Shown here: in pieces, positions 52,901 through 60,700 of the stretch
Layout of the letters: every line of letters begins with the position of its first letter
Position numbering within the stretch: position 1 is the stretch's first letter
DNA from: Galaxea fascicularis
Lineage: Eukaryota; Cnidaria; Anthozoa; Scleractinia; Euphylliidae
Length of the DNA: 64,000 bases
Reading direction: 5' to 3'
Assembly (NCBI GenBank): GCA_948470475.1
Contig: OX419335.1
Location: 18,837,479 to 18,901,478 of the forward strand
Translations under genes and position numbers: made by a program
The notes under the pieces: model-generated
Told to the model about the DNA's origin: nothing
What the model saw: only the letters and a program-made list of their open reading frames with translations
Databases searched by the model: none

Positions 52901-54724
52901 AGATTGATCCTCTTTCAGCGCCTTCAACCGACATTCTGCTATACTTCAACAGTAGTGCAGCTTACCGCTCTGTTAATGTAGCGCGCTCAGCGATCTCCAC
53001 CTCTCACGCCAAACTGAATGGCCCTCCTGTGGGTCAAAACCCGTTAGTCATTCAGCTTCTTAAGGGGATGTTCAACAATCGCCCCCCTAAACCTAGATAC
53101 TCCCACACCTGGGAAGTGAGTTCAGTGACTACATATCTCGTGTCTCTTGGCAGTAATAGGTCACTGTCTCTCAAGCAGTTGTCATGGAAACTTGCAATTT
53201 TATTTTCCTTAACTTGTCCCGAAAGAGTTTCGGCACTTACCAAGCTAGATTTACGCCACTGCCACATCCTTCCTGAGGATGTTGAGTTCATGCTCTCGTC
53301 CCCTCGTAAAAGAGGCACAGCTGATCAACTGCCAAAGGCTTTCTTGGCACGTTTCCCTTCCAACTCCAAGTTGTGTCCCGTGGAGACATTACGTTGCTAC
53401 TTAAAGGCTACACGTACAATTCGTCCAGTTATCCCCTCGTCTAAGCCAGATCCATTATTTATCTCGTATATGAAGCCTCACAAACCAATTTCAGCTTCAT
53501 CTTTGGCGAGGTGGCTACGCTCTCTTTTGAAGGCCTCCGGAGTCAATAGTGATGTCTTTAAGGCACATTCCGTGCGTGGAGCTTCACCCACTGCAGCTGC
53601 CAATTCCAACGTCCCATTACCTGAGATTTTGAAGATGGCTGATTGGTCGTCTCCTTCCACATTTCAGAAGTTTTATTACAAACCTGTTCACAGCTCAAAT
53701 TTTGCACATGCTGTTCTCCAGTGAGACTTTTTGTAACTTTGTACTTTCCGTACATTGAGTCTAGAAACAGCTCATATCTTTGGTTTTTCAGTCAAGCAAT
53801 ATGCCCATGTTATGGTGAATTACCTCACTTTCCATTATTGACCTTGTCAACGCTGCAGTATTATGTTCACATTAAAGACTTTCCAGTTATTTGATACTGT
53901 CTGCCTATTATTGGCACCATCCTTCTGCGTTGAACTCTACCTTATGTTTTCTCATATATTTCGAAAGGAGTTTGTGTAATATAATCCCAATTATACCAGA
54001 GTCGCGAAGCGGCCTGCCAGTATAATTGAAATTATATAACCCACCCACCCGTCCCTGTCGGCGGTGACACCTCATTTTACTCTCAAGGTTCCACGTCAAT
54101 GGTACCAATACAAGAACAATAGTGGTAACCGTCCACAGCGTTAAAAAAATGACAGGCTCAGATGTTAGCGGTCTATATGCGATCGCAGGGAGTTATGGTA
54201 TTACGTCATGTGTGACTGTTTTCTTACCCAGGGGGTACAGCTTTATTTTCTTTTATTCTAGATGCGTTAAAGAGTGGTTCGTAGCACAGTAAATGGGATT
54301 CTACCTTATGTTTTCTCATATATTTCTCACTTCGTTTGTTTATATAATTTCAATTATACTGGCAGACCGCCTCGCGGCCCTGGTATAATTGGGACTAACT
54401 GTCATGTTTCAGCGGTATGTTTCAAATAAATTTTGTTGATCAAGTACTTCGTCCCTTCGCCCGTTTGTCGCTCATTGTTGGAGAACCGATTAACACTAAA
54501 AGGTAGCCAAGGTTTTTATCTTGTTTAAATCGTAAACTCAGTAAAGTTGAACTGAAACCTAACGTAACAGTAGCCTGAGTTTAGCGAGTTTAGCTTATAA
54601 TCGTGTTTTACAGCCTTGATCTGTAATCTGCAGTTTATCCCTAGTCTGCATTTTGCTCCTGGTCGGCCTTGCGTCTAAACTGACTGATAAATAAATAAGA
54701 TATATTCTTGTCATACAATAGCCA

Positions 54725-54767
<43 letters not shown>

Positions 54768-57700
54768 GTAGTAGTAGTAGTATTGGTATTGGTACTAGTA
54801 TTGGCACTGATATTGGTAATGGTATTAGTACCATACCTGTGGGAACCTAAAACAAGGCTGGCATGATATGCTGTACTACAATTACGTGCTTACCTGCAAC
54901 AGAAACATTTGAATATGCTTCTGTTATCCCTGCCGAATTCTGCGACGAGCAGGTGTATTTACCGCCATCAGAAGTCTCTAATTCAACAATGATAAGGGTT
55001 CCATTTCTAACTGTCATTCGACCATCAGAGGGAAGAGTCTTGTTTCCTTTGGTCCACGTGACCTTCGGAACAGGGATCCCTCTTGTTGTGCAGTTAATTG
55101 CCAGCTTGGTGTCGATCAGTGTAAGTAAGTTTTGGCCGATGGTGATGTTAACTGGTTCTTGATCAAATGATGTTAAGTCTTCTTCTGACGATAGTATTTC
55201 AGGTGGAAGAGGATCTGAAATAATTTGGAATTATCGACCAATCAAAAACCTATGTACATCTTAAAAAGAACAAGGCGAATCCGAGAGGGAAGTGGGTCTG
55301 CGTATGAATAAGGACACTCTGAGTTTTCACACTGAAACATTTCCCTAGGGTCTTTGGAGAACATTATCGAGTTTATGAGATGCATCAAACGTTTCCCAAA
55401 GAGAGAACTCAAGAGACGTCATGAAAGAAATACATGGCCAAGACTCGTTTGGCCAACCTTCTGAATCGGACCCCTCGAATGGCACTGGACGAATTTGAAT
55501 AACAATTGACGGCACTTACTGAAGGATGTGTTCAAATTCAACAACAAAACATGTTCAACAAGATCAACTAAAACATATGATAACATTTCAAGTTCGCCTA
55601 TCGGTATCCGATACATGAGTTATAACGGGGTGCATTAACAGTATTGAGTTCGTTTGGTTGGGTGTAGTTTAAAAACGCCTGACTTCTTAAAAGACACAAA
55701 TGGAAACCCAGTACGCTTTAATGTAAAGACCTCTATTTAGGGTCACTCATTACAACACGGTTCACGAAAAAAATACGGAACGAAAATGTTTGCGTTCGAG
55801 TTATAGGACATGTGGGGATTGAGCGTTCACCATTCTCAATTTATAGGTTCGTGGTTTCTCGTGATATACTATGTCATCTACTGTACCTATAATGGTAACT
55901 TTGGTGGTTAATTGTTCCTTTCCAAAGGCACTTCCTATACTACACGTATATCTTCCGCTGTCGTCTGCTTCTGCTCCCTCAATAACTAAAGACCTATTCT
56001 CAGACAGTAAGAAATGTTCTCCTTCCATAATTTGCACGCCATCTTTCAACCAGGTAACAGAAGGCGTTGGCACTCCACTAACTGGACACTTGATGGTAAT
56101 GGTGGTGTTTAAAGCTGCTGTCACGTTATCACCGATGTTTACGGCCACAGGACTACCATTCCCGACAGGAATCTCTCGTCCAGTTTCAGAAACCTTTATC
56201 ACTGGGCTCACAGGTTCTGAATTTTAAGGAAAGATACTTTAATGGCTTATCTGTTGGTGCTCTCTAAGTCGTAATAGTATGTAATTTATGAATACAAATT
56301 TCTAGATTATTATTTTGGTTAACGCAGACGTCTTGGCATAAGAAGATAGACAAATCAATTGTGAAAGTCATTCCCTTTTGTGAGAGTGTAAGGGTGATGA
56401 TAAATTTTGTGCGTGTTAAACATTTCAAAAAGGCAATTTCAACATTGATACACATATTACCAAAAGAATCCGTGTTCTTTCAACAGGAGCATCCGATTAG
56501 TAGTTCGGAGAGCCTCGGATAGCCTCGGATAGCCCGGCATTAAGTGCAGCATCCAAAGTTGTAATCGGACGCTTATACGTTCGACTTCTGGGAGAAGTTG
56601 AACTTGTTTTCTGAATATGCGTGTTTCACTGTAGAAAATTACAATTATACCAGGGCCGCGAAGCGGCCTGCCAGTATAATTGAGATTATATGAACAGACG
56701 AAGGGAGAAATATATGAGAATACAACAGGTATTGTCCGCTTACTTGTGCTTCGATCCACGCTTTTAACACCCCTAGAGGGACCCCCCAAGAAAATGAGGG
56801 GGTGATGTAATCCCATGACACCCCGAGGGCACATACCATGTGCTCCCAGCATTCCCTGCAGCTTTTTAACGCTGACTGAGAACGGAGAAATCAACACTGG
56901 GAACTTAGCAGCACAAAATATAAACTATGAGGGAGGGTGCTGGGAAGGGCTCATATATTTCTCCCTTCGTCTGTTCATATAATCTCAATTATACTGGCAG
57001 GCCGCTTCGCGGCCCTGGTATAATTGTAATTATATTTCACAGACTCCGGTCGAAATATATGAGAATACAACAGGTAGAGTTCAACACCAAGCCAAAAAGC
57101 ATTGTAAAAACAGCAACTTTAATGCTTAACAAAGAAGAAAACATAGCATGACAGCAGCATAACTGGGGACAAAACACCCCAACATGAGGTACAAGAAAAC
57201 CTTGTAAACAGTTATGAAGGTTGCAGAACAGCCTGGCAGTAATCAGAACTGAACACTGGCTTATAGTAGAATTTCTGGAAGGTAGAAACAGCTGACCAAT
57301 CCGCCATCTTCATAATCACCTCCAGAGAAACATTACCATTTGCAGCAGCTGTAGTGGAAGCACTGCGCAGTGAATGTGCCTTGAAAATACTAGTGTTGAT
57401 ACCAGCATCCTGTAGAGTCAAACGCAACCAACGCCCAATGGTGGCAGAAGAAACTGGCTTGTGGGGCTTCACGTATGAGATAAACAGATGGTCAGGTTGT
57501 GAACAAGGCACAGTAGGACGGACCAGTCGAGAAGCCTTGAGGTAGCAACGCAAAGCCTCAACAGGACATAACCTCCGACTGTGAGGGAAGCGAGCTATGA
57601 ATGCTTCAGCGAGTTGACTGGGGTTGCCACGTTTCCTGGGAGCAGAAAGGGAGAAAACAACTCCTTCTGGGATAACCCTGCAATATCGAAGATCGAATCT

Positions 57701-60700
57701 GGCCAGGGAAGAAGATCTCTCTGGGCAGGCCAAGGCAAAAAGCATGACAAGTTTCCTGGACAGCTGCTTAAGAGTTAGAGACTTATTATGCCCTAAGGAG
57801 GAGATATAAGCAGTTACTTTCCTGACATCCCAAGTGTGTGAGAATCTTGGCCTAGGAGGACGAGAGTTGATAATGCCCTTCATCAGTTTAACAACATGAG
57901 GATGTTGACCCACAAGGAAACCATCAATCTTTGGGTGAGTCGAGGAAAGAGCTGAACGCAGCACATTAATGGTGCGATACTCCAAACCATCTGAATAGGC
58001 ATTGGCTAGGAACTCGAGGATTTTAGGAAGTGGGGCTGAAACAGGATCAACTTTCCCTTGAGAACACCAGCTATGCCACCGAGACCAGGCTGACTGGTAG
58101 GTTTTGCGAGTGGTGGACCGAGTGGCTGATAAGAGTAATTTGGTAACCTGTTCAGGAAAGCCCTCTGTTTGATAGCATTGCTGGAGATGTGACACACGGT
58201 GAGATGGAGACGGGGAAACATGGGATGTACCCTGTCTGGATCGGATGGGTCCTGCAAAAGGTGGGGACTGTGAGGCAGTAACACAGGATTGTTGATCAGG
58301 AGGCTCAACAGGATTGGCCACCATGGTTGAGCTTGCCAAACTGGGGCTACAAGCACTAGATCTACTCTGTCTTGAATAACTTTGTTTAGAACCACTGGAA
58401 TGAGATTGAAGGGGGGAAATGCATAACCTCTGAGAGGTTTCCAGTTAAGAGTCAGAGCATCTATGTGAAAGGCTCCGGGATCTGGCCTCCAACTTATGTA
58501 TTGGGGAAGCTGGGCAGTGAGGCGACTGGCAAAGAGGTCGGTATTGCAGTTTGCAAGAAAAGGTGCCAGGATTTGTGGGTCTAGACGCCAGTCGCTGGAG
58601 TCGAGGAAAACCCGAGATTCTGTATCGGCTATAGAATTTTCCTCGCCAGGAACATGCTGGGCCGAAATAAGAATAGCCCGCTGAAGACACCAAGTCCACA
58701 TCTCTAGAGCAAGAGACATCAGAGGGACTGAGTGGGTACCTCCCATTTTGTTCACGTATGCCACCGCGGTGGTGTTGTCCAACTTCAGCAAAACAACCTT
58801 GTGAGATTGGTCCTTTACAAAGGCTTGCAGAGCTAGAAATGCTGCTTTCAGTTCTAGTAGGTTGATGTGTTGAGTCGACTCTTGGCTAGACCACTTTCCG
58901 TTGGTGGTTCTGCCTTGGCATGATGCACCCCAACCGACCTTTGACGCATCTGACAGGATTGTCAAGTCGGGAGCCGGGGGAGTTATGGGGCTGCCGTTGA
59001 CTGAGCGTAAGCTGGTTATCCACCAGGACAGCTCTTCCCGACTTAGGGAATTGAGAATAATTGGGAACTCGTAGTTGAATTGGTGGTCCTTCAAAGTTTG
59101 TATTAGAAGAAGCTGAAGAGCCCTGAAATGTACGGGGGCTGACCGAATGGCAAGGCGACAAGACTTCAGAGTGCCTAACAGGCTGGCTAGGTGACGAGCA
59201 GTCATTCCAGGTTGACAGAGGGCTGGAAGATGAAAGGTCATACTTCGAGAATCTATGAGAAAACCAAGATAGGTGATTTTCTGTGTAGGAGTCAGTGTTG
59301 ATTTCTTCCAATTTATCTGAAAGCCCAGTGACTGCAGCAGAGTTAGGGTCACTAGGGAGAGATACAAGGCTTCCTCCCTGGAAGCAGCGAGGAGAAGAAA
59401 GTCGTCCAGATAAATTATTATGCGATAACCCTGCTTTCTGAGGAAGGCTGCTACAGGCTTCAGAAGCTTTGTGAAAACTCGAGGGGCTGCGCTTAGGCCA
59501 AAAGGTAGGCCTAGGAAAGCATAATGTTTGGAGTCCCATATGAAACGGAGAAAACGTTAAGACGACGCGTGAACTGCGACTGAAAAGTACGCGTCTTTTA
59601 GATCGATACTTGTCATGAAGTCCCCTTCGCGCAGCAGTGTTTTTAAACAATGAAGTCCTTCCATCTGGAAGTGGGAATTTTGAACATATTGGTTTAAGCG
59701 ACTCAAATCTATAACAGGTCTGTATGTCCCTTCTTTTTTGGGGACAAGGAATAAGCGACTGTAAAAACCCTGGTCGGAGGGTTGGACCTCCTGAATAGCC
59801 CCCTTTCTCAAAAGGTCCTCTACTTCTGCACTGATCAGTTTGGACTCTGGATGAGTTACTTTTGTAACTGGGGGTGAAGACTGAACTGGAACTGAAACAA
59901 AATCTATCTGAAAGCCCTTGACAATATTGGTGATTTCTTCCCAACGGTTTAAGTAGAGGTTGATTCTTGTGCCACTGTCCGTTGAGGACGAAAAGGGCGG
60001 TTTTTTGAGCGAGCTTGGGAAGAGTACTTAGCATTGGGTGTGGCAAAGGAGCGCGTGTTGTTGGGTCTAGCCCCATAGCATTGGGTAGAGGCAGGTCTCT
60101 GGGGTATCTGTCGCCTTACATTGGATGACCGGTTCTTAGAAAGGCCACGAGACAGGTCTGCCTGCCTTGAAGCAAGAGAAGGGAAGTCTTCTCCAAACAA
60201 CATCCTCTTGGCATTGGGTAGGGGTAGGTCCCCTAAACTGATTTTGGTTTTATTAATGGCTGCTAGAACCTTCTTGCGTCTTAAGGCTGACAACTGATAG
60301 TTAGAAGAGCCAAGCAGACATAGAGCCTGCTGTAACATTAACTTTAGATCCTCAGAAGGAATGGACTCATTTGATTCAAGTGCATCATGCAGGCAACAAA
60401 GAGGGCCAGTGGCATTAAGCAAAGCACGCTGAACAGATGCTAGTTCCTTGTCACGCTCCTGGACATATTTCTTGGTTTGAAAATTAGGAATCTGGTTGGT
60501 GATGTTAGTATCAAGCGAAGCTAACGCATCAACAGCAGGAACACTGCTGACTCCTAATATGTCCAAAATCTGGTCGTACGAAAGCCTCCTTCGGAAGTTC
60601 TTTTCCAAGAAGGCAGAGAAATCCGTGGAAGGTTTCCAGGATGTGGAGCTTGCATCAGGATCGTAACAGGCAGATGTATTCTCGGTGTTCTCATTCGAAC

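Larger units (their letters stand above)
48793..54393 (+). mobile_element. DIRS-type retrotransposon, degraded copy (DIRS1)
   Basis: The element has inverted terminal repeats, gag, RT-RNase H, tyrosine recombinase (YR) and an internal complementary region (ICR), in the order known for DIRS elements, and no target-site duplication. The ends were set from the ICR, which contains the joined right and left termini (GGTATAATTGGGA + TTATATTACAC, on the complementary strand). It is inserted antisense in the intron between Ig domains 3 and 4. Decay: frameshifts in gag and YR, a stop in RT, and a 592-bp MITE inside gag. Confidence 0.85.

Noticed and set aside
58886..60076. 396-codon open frame overlapping DIRS2 RT and gag
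   Set aside because: Off-frame reading of the RT region; the true RT frame holds the RT and RNase H motifs.
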